A stretch of 64,000 bases of DNA. Source: an uncultured Spirochaetales bacterium (lineage in GTDB: Bacteria; Spirochaetota; Spirochaetia; Sphaerochaetales; Sphaerochaetaceae). A program made the position numbers and the translations under genes. Under the pieces are notes generated by a model. It did no database searches, was not told the DNA's origin, and worked only from the letters and a program-made list of their open reading frames with translations. This document shows, in pieces, positions 1 to 8,122 of this stretch (position 1 is its first letter; each line of letters starts with the position of its first letter). The stretch is taken from contig CASDZV010000072.1 of NCBI GenBank assembly GCA_949285905.1, positions 1 to 64,000 of the forward strand, read 5' to 3'.

Positions 1-107
1 AGGAGCAATCCCCTAAGAAGCAGTGCCCCGAGCTGAAAGAAGCAGGAAAAGTTTCAGCACTCGATGCTGGAAGCTCCATCTTCAAGACGGACGATACGTC
101 CGGATAA
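1..107 (+). CDS. 3' end of a truncated reading frame, unknown
   Basis: Frame 3 of the plus strand is open from the window edge for 34 codons and stops at a TAA at 105-107. The tail is lysine- and serine-rich and matches no family I recognise. It converges on the next gene with about 43 bases between the two stops, which is a normal spacing for convergent genes. It could equally be chance; the sequence to the left would decide. Confidence 0.3.
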   Translation, partial: EQSPKKQCPELKEAGKVSALDAGSSIFKTDDTSG

Positions 108-150
108 GATGGAGAGCGTTCACCAGGGGATAGGAAGGAATATCAAGCAA

Positions 151-1182
151 TCAGAACCAGGATGAAAGCTGTGGATTCTTCTCCTTCCACTCCAGGTACC
201 CCGCCCAGTCAAGCGCATCTTCCCGGTTCTCGAAGTTTCCGAAGCTCTCATCGAGATAATCATCAGTATAGTCCATATACATTCCATCCCCTTCAAACAC
301 AGCCCTGTCCCGCGGAGAGCCATAAAGCGAGAGAAGGAACTTTGCGTATCCACTTGGCCCTCCGGCATCTTCGACAAGATTAAGGCCATCCGCTGCGAGC
401 ATTACAGGGCAGTGAGTCTCAACACACTTTTCCATTTCCGCTCTTGGATTCACTTCATCGGAAAACTCCAGCATGATGTTCCAGTCATCGCCGAAATCAT
501 AGTTGTAGATAATCCGATGAGTGTATTTCTCAAAGACCTGCCGGACCGTAAGCGTCTCAAGAAGACTGTTGTAATCGCGCTCAAAAAGACGAATGAGCGT
601 GTCTGTGCTGAGGTCTTTGAACGCTCTCTTCTCTTTTCTGACAGGATCAGCAAAAGAGAAAGGATTCTCTGAGAAATCTGCACCTGAGCAGTATTCATTG
701 CCATTATCATCCAGACTGAATACAACACTGACAGCGTCATCAGGATTCAGCTCTTTCTCAAGAGATATACGGCAATATTTGTAAGTATCCACAGTACCAT
801 GATAAACATATGGACCTGTATACTTCTTGCGTCTCCATGTCTTGAAACTTCCAGAAGTATAATCATCAGCCCAGAAATCATCCTCCATGAATGGAGAACG
901 GAAAAGCTTACCGACATTCCCATACCAAGTACCAGCATTGTTACCAATGAGCCGTTCAATATCTTGGCCTGTAAGCCTGAATGCATGTAAGTGCTCATTC
1001 ATGAAGCCGAATGCTGTAGTCAACGCATAATGCAGTGCCCATAGCGGTATATCATCAGGGACAAGGAACGTCCTTGTAATCGTATCCCCAAGCACACTAC
1101 CATAACGCTTCAGCACGTCCTGCTCTTTCTTATAAACATTCATTAGCGTTGCTTTGATTCTTATGACACTATAATCATTCAA
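151..1182 (-). CDS. plasmid pRiA4b ORF-3-like family protein
   Basis: A 343-residue protein of the pRiA4b ORF-3-like family, whose biochemical role is unknown and which is often found near mobile elements. The family signatures visible are an aromatic-rich first half with 'HYALTTAFGFMNEHLHAF' (residues ~50-68), the core 'YNYDFGDDWNIMLEF' (~227-241), and the late 'DAGGPSGYAKFL' (~274-285) after a Cys-His-Cys stretch. There is no signal peptide or membrane segment. The start is supported by a GGAGGAGA ribosome site just upstream. It is downstream of the fimbrial operon on the same strand but about 210 bases away, so probably independent. Family assignment is fairly sure; function is not. Confidence 0.7.
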   Translation of the reverse strand: MNDYSVIRIKATLMNVYKKEQDVLKRYGSVLGDTITRTFLVPDDIPLWALHYALTTAFGFMNEHLHAFRLTGQDIERLIGNNAGTWYGNVGKLFRSPFMEDDFWADDYTSGSFKTWRRKKYTGPYVYHGTVDTYKYCRISLEKELNPDDAVSVVFSLDDNGNEYCSGADFSENPFSFADPVRKEKRAFKDLSTDTLIRLFERDYNSLLETLTVRQVFEKYTHRIIYNYDFGDDWNIMLEFSDEVNPRAEMEKCVETHCPVMLAADGLNLVEDAGGPSGYAKFLLSLYGSPRDRAVFEGDGMYMDYTDDYLDESFGNFENREDALDWAGYLEWKEKNPQLSSWF

Positions 1183-1392
1183 GTCTCTTCTCCTCCATCT
1201 CGCTTGCTTTTACACCTTATAAGAATATAGGAAAACTACAGCAAATGCTGAAATTTCCAAAACATTCAGAAGCTGTATCAGAGACAGTCATGCATCTAAT
1301 CTTATCTGCAAACCATAGCGATAAGAAACACAGGGAGAAAAGGAAGAGAGGGATTTCAAATCGGTGATTTAACTGAACAGATAAGTAGAGAA
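1183..1392. other. intergenic gap after the fimbrial operon
   Basis: About 210 bases between the last fimbrial-type gene and the pRiA4b-type gene. I see AT-rich -10-like motifs (TATATT, TATAAG) near 1220-1230 on the minus strand that could serve the downstream gene. I find no convincing terminator hairpin for the long upstream operon. Confidence 0.3.
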
Positions 1393-2013
1393 TTATTTGA
1401 CATCAAGAGTCATGCGGATTACGCCGAAATACTGGCCAGTAACAAACCCTTCTGCTGGAATAGGAAGTTCAAGGTGCAATACAGTCGAACCGCTTTCTGG
1501 CTGAGAATCCCCTGTATCAAGTCCATCACGAGCCGAATCAAGAAACAAAACAGTCCTGGCATCGAGTGATAAGCTATTTTGAGGGTTATTCTCAATAGGT
1601 GATATTTTTTCAGCTCCGTCAATAGTAACAGAATAATTATATCCTATTGTTTTATTATCATCAGATGAACCCCTGAGCATATAACCACTGTCTGCAGCAC
1701 CTACAACCAGCGACTCAACGAACTCCAGCTTTAAAGCAAAAGCAGGCTCGTATATCTGCCAGTATATCCCAATATCTGCATAAGGATTGGTATTTACATC
1801 CACAGCACCTGAATATGGAGTAAAATCAAATTCTGTTTTTTCTACATTCGGATTATCTGGTTCAGTGAATCGGATTACAGATTTTTCATTCTTTTTAAAA
1901 TATAAATCGAATTTAACATCAGCTGTCTGTCCAGATTCAGTGAAACCCAATTCTGCAGAATACAAAGAAGCAAATGAAATCAAAAGAAACAATGACAAAA
2001 ATATCCTTTTCAA
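1393..2013 (-). CDS. secreted fimbrial-subunit-like protein 9
   Basis: A 206-residue protein with a clear signal peptide (hydrophobic residues 4-19, cleavage after 'SLYSA'). It is the last gene of the chaperone-usher operon and overlaps the preceding stop by 4 bases, so translation is probably coupled. It shares the two marks of its paralogues: an early 'IRFTEP' stretch (GFT-type motif) and a mid-protein 'IGIYWQIYEP' (the Y-W-x-I motif). The C-terminus is an alternating hydrophobic strand ('VIRMTLDVK'), as in chaperone-usher pilins that give their last strand to the chaperone. I infer a minor pilin or surface subunit; no homologue is known to me by name. Confidence 0.6.
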   Translation of the reverse strand: MKRIFLSLFLLISFASLYSAELGFTESGQTADVKFDLYFKKNEKSVIRFTEPDNPNVEKTEFDFTPYSGAVDVNTNPYADIGIYWQIYEPAFALKLEFVESLVVGAADSGYMLRGSSDDNKTIGYNYSVTIDGAEKISPIENNPQNSLSLDARTVLFLDSARDGLDTGDSQPESGSTVLHLELPIPAEGFVTGQYFGVIRMTLDVK

Positions 2014-2528
2014 TCCGTTGCCTCCAGTGTCAGGGTTATCGTTCCAGTATAATTCTCAACACTCCAGTCGACAGACGCTGGATTATTTATCTGCAGTCGG
2101 AATGGCAGTATGTTTTTCTTCTGATCTTCAGGATAACCGGGTTCATAAAAGATATAAGGGCTGTTGTAATTTAATCGCCCATATACATCCTCCCATGCAA
2201 CCGATGCCTCCTGCCCGGAAGAGTTCGTGCCGCTTAAATCAGTTGCTGTAACTGAAAGTCTGACTTTATCAGAGAATATCTGCCAGTACACATAATATAC
2301 ACCTGTACGTATACGGTTTGTACCTGAATCATAGTCATTGAATTCGATGACTGTATCAGCAGGAACGTCAGAATTATAGCCATCTGGACTTTGGGTAAAT
2401 CCAAAATTAGCAACAAGATTTGCAGAAAACGAGATATTTGCCACTCGCTCATCAATCGTCGCTGCAAAGATTGCCACAGAGGAACTAAGGAAGACTAAAA
2501 CTAGTAATAAGATTTTTCTTATATTCAT
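2010..2528 (-). CDS. secreted fimbrial-subunit-like protein 8
   Basis: A 172-residue protein with signal peptide (residues 5-22, cleavage near 'AIFAA'). Early 'NFGFTQSPDG' and central 'GVYYVYWQIFSDKVRLSV' match the GFT and Y-W-x-I motifs of the neighbouring paralogues. It ends in a beta-strand-like tail 'GTITLTLEATD'. It lies 13 bases after subunit 7 and overlaps subunit 9. It is small, like an archaic-type pilin domain. The role as a chaperone-usher substrate is inferred from operon position, signal peptide and tail pattern. Confidence 0.6.
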   Translation of the reverse strand: MNIRKILLLVLVFLSSSVAIFAATIDERVANISFSANLVANFGFTQSPDGYNSDVPADTVIEFNDYDSGTNRIRTGVYYVYWQIFSDKVRLSVTATDLSGTNSSGQEASVAWEDVYGRLNYNSPYIFYEPGYPEDQKKNILPFRLQINNPASVDWSVENYTGTITLTLEATD

Positions 2529-2541
2529 ATCAGCTCCTTAA

Positions 2542-3174
2542 TCATGGAATGACAGCGGTCAGAATAATCGAGGCAGAATATTCTTTATATTGAACCTGGC
2601 TGCTGTTGCTATCACCAATCATCGGAATATCACCAACTTCAAGCTTAAGGCGGGCAACATTCTGATCATAAATGGAATCAGAATCAGCAGTTCTCTCCAT
2701 GATTTTAATTGATTTCCCAATCTCCGTGGAACTTACAGTTTCATTATTCTCAAGATTTGTAAAAGTCCAGTCAATCGTACTTCTTCGCTGTTCCGCTGTT
2801 GAAGAAGATTCTGTCGAATCTTCCTCTGCCGACAATGGCCCACTCATACTGAGCTCAAGATGGAAAGGCTGCCACCCAAGAACCTTCCAGTATGCTCGTA
2901 CATAAACTGGCTCAGCATGAATAACAGGACCATTTTCAGAAGTCTGAACTGTTGGATTGAATTCCAGCGTTGGCACTGGTGTTGCAGCACTGATTGTCGT
3001 TGCCTCTGTGAATCCGAATTCATAAGATTGAAGATCCTCTTTTGACAAAGCAATCTTCACTCCTGAAGACTCGTGTCCACTCCAGGCAAGCGTTTCAGAA
3101 TCAAGCACAACCTGCTTCCCCGCCAAGAGGAAGCAAATCGAGAAAATAACAACCAGTACAAACGCTCTTTTCAC
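2542..3174 (-). CDS. secreted fimbrial-subunit-like protein 7
   Basis: A 210-residue protein with a signal peptide (residues 3-19). The body has 'SYEFGFTEATTI' and then 'VYVRAYWKVLGWQPFHLELS', degenerate versions of the shared GFT and Y-W-x-I motifs. A Ser/Glu-rich loop with several Ser-Ser-Thr runs (~120-130) is unlike the other copies and could be a variable surface loop. The C-terminus 'ASIILTAVIP' has the alternating hydrophobic pattern of pilin final strands. It starts 5 bases after subunit 6 ends. Confidence 0.55.
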   Translation of the reverse strand: MKRAFVLVVIFSICFLLAGKQVVLDSETLAWSGHESSGVKIALSKEDLQSYEFGFTEATTISAATPVPTLEFNPTVQTSENGPVIHAEPVYVRAYWKVLGWQPFHLELSMSGPLSAEEDSTESSSTAEQRRSTIDWTFTNLENNETVSSTEIGKSIKIMERTADSDSIYDQNVARLKLEVGDIPMIGDSNSSQVQYKEYSASIILTAVIP

Positions 3175-3179
3175 TTAAA

Positions 3180-3803
3180 TCAGCCTTCTTCCACTGCCTC
3201 AGCAGCGTCATCTACTGTAACAGTCACAGTGATTGTGCCTGTGAAAGTATCGCCGGGGAAATCTGCATAAGATGTTGTTGTCAAAGTCAGCGGCTTACTT
3301 CCTGCAGTACCCATCGCAGATGATCCATTATGAATATGAATAGCACCATCTTCTGTTGTCTTTGCGCTATCCGTTGAAGCTACCGTAAGAACATCACTTT
3401 CACCAGATTTGATGGTAAGGCCAAGCTTGTTGCCCGCATTTTTAGTTCCTGTAAGTGGCGTCGCTCCAAGGTCGACCTTCACAGAATTAGCTGACTGAAT
3501 CTGCCAGAAAACAAAAAGCGGCTTTTCTGAGTTTGTTGCAGTACCGGTATCTGTTGTAGTAAGCACAAGAGCGTTCTCATCGCCATTGCCATATGTAGCT
3601 GTCTGCTCAGAAAAATCACCATCTGTAACCTCTGCGTTAGTAAAACCGACTATGACCTTGTTGATTCCCGATGTATTCACAGAAACCTTGATTTCTGCAC
3701 CATCACCTGTAGCTGTAGCCGCAGTATTAATACCACTTGTTGTTGCTGCAAAAAGCAACCCAACAGAAACCAACATAACCATACAAAGCAATAACTTCTT
3801 CAT
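3180..3803 (-). CDS. secreted fimbrial-subunit-like protein 6
   Basis: A 207-residue protein with a typical signal peptide ending 'GLLFAA'. The mature part is rich in Thr, Ser, Gly and Ala and has 'KVIVGFTNAEVTDG' and 'PLFVFWQIQSANSVKVDL', close to subunits 4 and 5. The near-terminal strand 'GTITVTVTVDD' is followed by a short acidic tail ('AAEAVEEG') that the paralogues lack. No cysteines occur in the mature part, so it lacks the disulphide of classical type 1 pilins. Interpreted as a pilin-like subunit exported by the adjacent chaperone and usher. Confidence 0.6.
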   Translation of the reverse strand: MKKLLLCMVMLVSVGLLFAATTSGINTAATATGDGAEIKVSVNTSGINKVIVGFTNAEVTDGDFSEQTATYGNGDENALVLTTTDTGTATNSEKPLFVFWQIQSANSVKVDLGATPLTGTKNAGNKLGLTIKSGESDVLTVASTDSAKTTEDGAIHIHNGSSAMGTAGSKPLTLTTTSYADFPGDTFTGTITVTVTVDDAAEAVEEG

Positions 3804-3818
3804 TATTAATAATCCTCC

Positions 3819-4394
3819 TCAAGAAATTGCAATTGTCACTTTCATATCTGCAGAATAAGAACCTGCAGGCTTGTTACGATAATCTTCATCAGGTGAAGTA
3901 GAAACCTTGAGATGAAGATCCCCCGAGAATTTATTGGCTTCCTGATTATTGACCTCTATATTGAGTGAATCTTTATCAGCATTGGAACTGTCAAAATCGA
4001 TAGAATTCAAATCATCGCTTTTGATAACCCAGTTCAACACATTATCTCCATTCTTCAGCGGACCTTCTGCAGAAAACCAGACCGACACATTTACAGCATC
4101 TGGCGCAGCGATGCTCCAGATTAAGTAAACCTCCCCACTTGCTGAACCATCACGAGGTTTCATATCAAGAGATTCCTGTGCAAGATAACCATCTTCCAGA
4201 GCCTGGGATGAAAATCCAACAACGACCTCCAGCAAATCGCCAAGATCATAAGAAACCTTGCTCGATGCTTTCGTGCCACTGATAATAGCACCATCTTCTT
4301 TCTGACCTTTTGCAACCCCTGTATCATCAGCTGTGGCAAACATAGAGCAAAGAGTGAAAAATACAAGCATTGATACTAAACATATCCGTTTCAT
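3819..4394 (-). CDS. secreted fimbrial-subunit-like protein 5
   Basis: A 191-residue protein with signal peptide (residues 4-20, cleavage near 'SMFATA'). It carries 'LEVVVGFSSQALEDG' and 'VYLIWSIAAPDAVNVSVWFS', the shared subunit motifs, and ends 'GSYSADMKVTIAIS', a classic pilin-like penultimate turn and final strand. An AGGAAAGA-type ribosome site precedes the ATG. A stable hairpin lies between it and subunit 4 (4436-4490), and it is one of only two genes in the operon with a sizeable upstream gap, so its translation level may be set separately. Confidence 0.6.
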   Translation of the reverse strand: MKRICLVSMLVFFTLCSMFATADDTGVAKGQKEDGAIISGTKASSKVSYDLGDLLEVVVGFSSQALEDGYLAQESLDMKPRDGSASGEVYLIWSIAAPDAVNVSVWFSAEGPLKNGDNVLNWVIKSDDLNSIDFDSSNADKDSLNIEVNNQEANKFSGDLHLKVSTSPDEDYRNKPAGSYSADMKVTIAIS

Positions 4395-4435
4395 ATATCT
4401 TTCCTCCTTTGTTCCATTAATAAATTTTCAACAGT

Positions 4436-4490
4436 TGCTTTGCTTCTGATATAAAACGAAAGAAACAGATGATGATCAGGAAGCAAAGCA
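4436..4490 (-). other. intercistronic hairpin in the fimbrial operon
   Basis: A perfect 11-bp inverted repeat (TGCTTTGCTTC at 4436-4446 with GAAGCAAAGCA at 4480-4490) extended by TGAT/ATCA across one bulge, enclosing a loop of about 24 bases. It sits directly after subunit 4 and before the ribosome site of subunit 5. There is no T-run behind it, so it is more like an mRNA stabiliser or processing site than a terminator. Similar elements protect major-pilin mRNA in pap-type operons (known biology, inferred here). Confidence 0.6.
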
Positions 4491-4497
4491 GACATGA

Positions 4498-5088
4498 TTA
4501 CTCTCCAAATACAGCAAGTGTGATTGTTGCGGTATACTCAGTATCTGAAGCCACCGTTGGAATCGGATCTGTTGTGAATGTGATCTTCTTTGAACCGTTT
4601 GAAGTAACACTTGCACTTGGATCATGCGTGTAAACAGCCTCCGTATTTGCATCTGTTGCAGAATCAGCAATGTAACCTGTTGATGTATCCTTTCCAAAAA
4701 GTGAAGAACTACCATCAGAAGCAACATATTCGAGACCTCCAGCTGTAGCATGATTAAGCTTTGCACCACCGATTCTCACAGTGACACCAGCAGCACTGTA
4801 GATCTTGTAATAAACCCATACTGATCCTTCACCAACAAGAACTCCATTTTCATTCTCTATCTGTCCCAGACCAAGTGTTCCTGTTGTTTCCAGTGATTCA
4901 TTTGCAGTTCCAAGTCCAGATGGTTCCTTGCTAGCAAAGCCAATCTCATACTTTGGATTAGTTGTGGCATCTTCTCCTAAATCAAAGTTCACAGCAAGTG
5001 TCGAACTCTGACCCTCAAGCATAGTTGCTGCAAACACAGTACCGGCTGCAAGCAGCAAACACAAAGCAACTAAAACGATCTTCTTCAT
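4498..5088 (-). CDS. secreted fimbrial-subunit-like protein 4, candidate major subunit
   Basis: About 196 residues. An in-frame TTG lies two codons upstream, but the ATG at 5088 has AAAGGAG six bases before it, so I choose the ATG. The signal peptide ends 'GTVFAA'. The mature start ('TMLEGQSSTLAVNFDL') has an alternating hydrophobic pattern like a donor-strand extension. 'YEIGFASKEPSG', 'VWVYYKIYSAAGVTVRI' and the end 'TATITLAVFGE' match the paralogues. It has its own ribosome site after a 29-base gap and is followed by a stabilising-type hairpin; both fit a highly made, major subunit. That ranking is inference. Confidence 0.6.
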   Translation of the reverse strand: MKKIVLVALCLLLAAGTVFAATMLEGQSSTLAVNFDLGEDATTNPKYEIGFASKEPSGLGTANESLETTGTLGLGQIENENGVLVGEGSVWVYYKIYSAAGVTVRIGGAKLNHATAGGLEYVASDGSSSLFGKDTSTGYIADSATDANTEAVYTHDPSASVTSNGSKKITFTTDPIPTVASDTEYTATITLAVFGE

Positions 5089-5122
5089 ACACAACTCCTT
5101 TACAATCGTTATTCCCTAAAAT

Positions 5123-6661
5123 TTACCTATCACTTACGACATGGACGTATATATCCCCCAGATATCGTCCAGGGGCCAGATTTGTAGTCTGCCCATCCAA
5201 CCTCAGATATATCTCACCCTCAAAACTGTGGTAATGATAATAAGTTTTACGAGCCCCCCCGCCTTCGAAGACATGGGGCAATGATTCTCCAAATTCGCAT
5301 GTCGTGTGAATAAAATTCGGACTAGAGGCATACTGTGATACATTTGGATAATCCAGCACACTTTCTGTTCCGTCGAATGTTACGACATTTGAATTAGAAC
5401 CAGAGCCTGAAATATTGCCATAACTTTCATTGACACCCTCAACATCAAGGATGAATGAAACGCTGTTCCGGCTAGTCAAAGTATCGCCCGCATCATCTTT
5501 GATGAAATTGAAACCATTCAGATTCCTGTCCTCCGGCTCCGGATTTGCGGAGAGGAAAATCCAGGCGGCACTTGCATCTGTTCCATTTGGATCAGTTAAT
5601 CCACTTGTTGCACTTGCGAATGTCCTTGTATATGCAATATCTGCTATTTTTACAGATCCCTGCATAGCTCCAGGATTGAGATTTATATTCTGTGCCTCTG
5701 CAGTAGTGGAGATATACAAACTTCCGACTGCAGGTTCTGGCGCGTCTCCAAAACTATAACTATACCCGGAGAATGGAACTATAATCTCACGAGATGCAAT
5801 TGTTACAGCTTCCTTTGACTCTTTGTAATCATAGTTTTGCAAGCCTGCCCAAGTATGTTGATGATAGACATCTGCGGAGACTTTCAATTCCATTTTTATT
5901 GTGACAGTAGCTGTATAATCATTGGCATCAGTTAATGGATAGAGAACTTTGCCGTCTATTACTCCGACATCGTTATAACCTTCAGAGCCATCACCAGCAC
6001 CATCATAAGGGAGAGCTATTATCATATCGAACCAGACACCACCTACCTGATCTCTTGTTGAATCCAGCTCTATTTCAATTGGCTCGTCATAATATCCTTC
6101 TATTTTCTTCACAGTTCCTGCTGGGGGATTCGGTATACCTGTTGCACTATCTGCCTGTCCCGTCTTGTAGACATAATAGAGGTCAAATCGTCTGCGATAT
6201 GAAGTGTTTCCCTGTGATACGAAGTAAAAATCAGAAGGGCTGTCTACTGTCAGGTACAAGGAAATGTCCTTGGTTCTTATTTCATAATAATCGTTCTTCT
6301 GAAGAAAACCATTGTCTACTTCAAACGATTTTTTCAGAGGGAAGCCTTCCACTCCTCCAATCGCAATCATGTGCTTATCAAGGTATTCTGAATTGGAATC
6401 ATTAGTAATTTCATTTATATTATATTCATCACCTTGCCATGTAAGCGTACCACCGTCTTTGCGCGCTGGATAATTCAGAGAACGCATATCAAGATTGGCA
6501 GCTCCATCATATGGCGTGAGAACAGAGGATGTCCTGCTTATCATTTCATTGACAAAGTTCTGCCATTCCTGTTCTACCCGATTAGAATCATAATCTGCCA
6601 AAACAGAGAATAATGCTGAGATTAAAATCAGTATTGTCAGTATAGTCTTTCTCACCCTCAT
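5123..6661 (-). CDS. large secreted fimbrial protein, candidate tip adhesin
   Basis: A 512-residue protein with a signal peptide (residues 5-22, end 'SVLA'). It is more than twice the size of its neighbours. The C-terminal end ('APGRYLGDIYVHVVSDR') has the pilin-like last strand, while the N-terminal ~350 residues are unique to this gene, the two-part plan expected of a tip adhesin. Aromatic- and Asp/Asn-rich segments ('NYDYKESKEAV', 'KTYYHYHSFEGE') would suit ligand binding. Its start overlaps the stop of subunit 2 by 4 bases. No cysteine pairs typical of FimH-like adhesins are obvious, so adhesin is a positional inference. Confidence 0.55.
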   Translation of the reverse strand: MRVRKTILTILILISALFSVLADYDSNRVEQEWQNFVNEMISRTSSVLTPYDGAANLDMRSLNYPARKDGGTLTWQGDEYNINEITNDSNSEYLDKHMIAIGGVEGFPLKKSFEVDNGFLQKNDYYEIRTKDISLYLTVDSPSDFYFVSQGNTSYRRRFDLYYVYKTGQADSATGIPNPPAGTVKKIEGYYDEPIEIELDSTRDQVGGVWFDMIIALPYDGAGDGSEGYNDVGVIDGKVLYPLTDANDYTATVTIKMELKVSADVYHQHTWAGLQNYDYKESKEAVTIASREIIVPFSGYSYSFGDAPEPAVGSLYISTTAEAQNINLNPGAMQGSVKIADIAYTRTFASATSGLTDPNGTDASAAWIFLSANPEPEDRNLNGFNFIKDDAGDTLTSRNSVSFILDVEGVNESYGNISGSGSNSNVVTFDGTESVLDYPNVSQYASSPNFIHTTCEFGESLPHVFEGGGARKTYYHYHSFEGEIYLRLDGQTTNLAPGRYLGDIYVHVVSDR

Positions 6662-7377
6662 TCCCCCTTTGGCATTATTGTCACAGTAACCTGTGCTTCA
6701 TATGGTCCTGGTGGATAATCCGTGTCATCAGCAAGCGATTCACGGCTTATAGTCCTTGGGAACTTGAAATAGACATTCCCATTAAGAATACCGGCATAAG
6801 AGACTGTTAAGTCCCCGCTGCTGTTTGCTAAGATTTCACCAACAGATGTTCCCGCGAGAATATCAATTATGTATACGCCATTTGCATAACCGGTCCCCCC
6901 TATAGGATGATTAGGGGATTCAAATTCTATACTGTGGTCAGATAAGTCAATTGCAAATGAGTCCTCTTCACTCTCTCCTGCAAGCTTGTAAGAGAATGTA
7001 AGTACATAAGGCAATGTCTTAGGTACAAGGTATTCTACTTCACCGGACTCATCTCCAGGATTAACAGGGACAGGATCGCCTACATATCTCATGTAATCCG
7101 CTTCAATCTGGAGAATGAAATCAGTGTTACCACCCAGAGACCAGTGAGCAATCTGCCGGCCATCCAGCTGGTCATTCTGCACCTGGACATCCTCGATATT
7201 GAATGGCATGCCTATTCTGTATTTCTCACTCTGTGCCGCAATAGGATCAACGACAACAGAAACAACAGAATCACAGAATCCCTGCACCTGAAAGTGTTTA
7301 TTCATATACTGGTTATCAGCAGAGGCAAATGAAATAAGAATTGTTATGAGAATTATTAATAAAGCTGTTCTTTTCAT
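6658..7377 (-). CDS. secreted fimbrial-subunit-like protein 2
   Basis: A 239-residue protein with signal peptide (residues 5-20, 'SFASA'). It pairs with subunit 1 rather than with the 4-9 group: both share a central 'F-S-Y-(R/K)-L-(S/A)-G' strand ('LTFSYKLAGESEEDSF') and the ending pattern Y-x-A-x-V-x-V-T-I ('YEAQVTVTIMPKGE'). It starts 7 bases after subunit 1 ends and overlaps the start of the large protein by 4 bases. Likely an adaptor or minor subunit between adhesin and shaft (inference). Confidence 0.55.
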   Translation of the reverse strand: MKRTALLIILITILISFASADNQYMNKHFQVQGFCDSVVSVVVDPIAAQSEKYRIGMPFNIEDVQVQNDQLDGRQIAHWSLGGNTDFILQIEADYMRYVGDPVPVNPGDESGEVEYLVPKTLPYVLTFSYKLAGESEEDSFAIDLSDHSIEFESPNHPIGGTGYANGVYIIDILAGTSVGEILANSSGDLTVSYAGILNGNVYFKFPRTISRESLADDTDYPPGPYEAQVTVTIMPKGE

Positions 7378-7384
7378 ACTCTCA

Positions 7385-8122
7385 TTACCCCCTGTTCTCG
7401 ATTGTCACAATTACATTAGCTGTATATTCACCGTTAGAAGCTGAATCATAATCAAGCTTGCTGATTACAGCATTAACAGCACCTCTTGCTATCCATATAT
7501 CGCGGTCCAACGTCTCAGAAGGAGCAATACCTGTCGGCTCTGCATTAACTACAAGTTCAAGATTTACAGAATTGTTTGTCTGCCCAGATCCACCACTGTG
7601 CTCAGCATCATTTCCTGTAACTCCGAACGATTCTTCAATATGGCTGCTGACAGAAAGGGACTTGTCAGCACTTGTAGTGGTAGAAGACTCATTGAAAGTC
7701 ACATTCTCATGAAGTAACTCATAAGAGACATCTACATAATCATGACCATTGGAGAATGCGTTCAGGGTGAGAGTTATTCCGTATGACCCTTCAATATTCC
7801 CGGATAATCTATAGGAAAACAGAATGCCACCTCTTCCACTGTCCTCTGAAGAAGGAAGTGTACCTGTATAGTTGTTCAGATAATCTGTGATATCAATCTT
7901 GCCCGCTTGAATAACACCATCTTCTCCAACACTGTCTTCTACAGTATCAAGTTTGCGGTTCAATGCATCTGTAATTGTGAAATCAAGATAGTCTTCACCA
8001 CTGACCTGTGGTCCGAGCTTGTATGCTTTAATCTTGAAATCTGCAGTCTGCGGTTCTGCGACTGCATATAAATGACTGATTAATATCAGTACTGCCAGGA
8101 GAAGGAGCGTTATTTTTCTCAT
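7385..8122 (-). CDS. secreted fimbrial-subunit-like protein 1
   Basis: A 245-residue protein with signal peptide (residues 4-20, 'HLYAVA'). Its ATG overlaps the usher's TGA (ATGA), so it is translationally coupled to the usher. 'ILFSYRLSGNIEGSYG' and the final 'YTANVIVTIENRG' pair it with subunit 2. A Ser/Thr/Gly-rich loop lies at ~150-190. Its position right behind the usher and its beta-strand ending argue for an exported pilin-like subunit. Confidence 0.55.
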   Translation of the reverse strand: MRKITLLLLAVLILISHLYAVAEPQTADFKIKAYKLGPQVSGEDYLDFTITDALNRKLDTVEDSVGEDGVIQAGKIDITDYLNNYTGTLPSSEDSGRGGILFSYRLSGNIEGSYGITLTLNAFSNGHDYVDVSYELLHENVTFNESSTTTSADKSLSVSSHIEESFGVTGNDAEHSGGSGQTNNSVNLELVVNAEPTGIAPSETLDRDIWIARGAVNAVISKLDYDSASNGEYTANVIVTIENRG

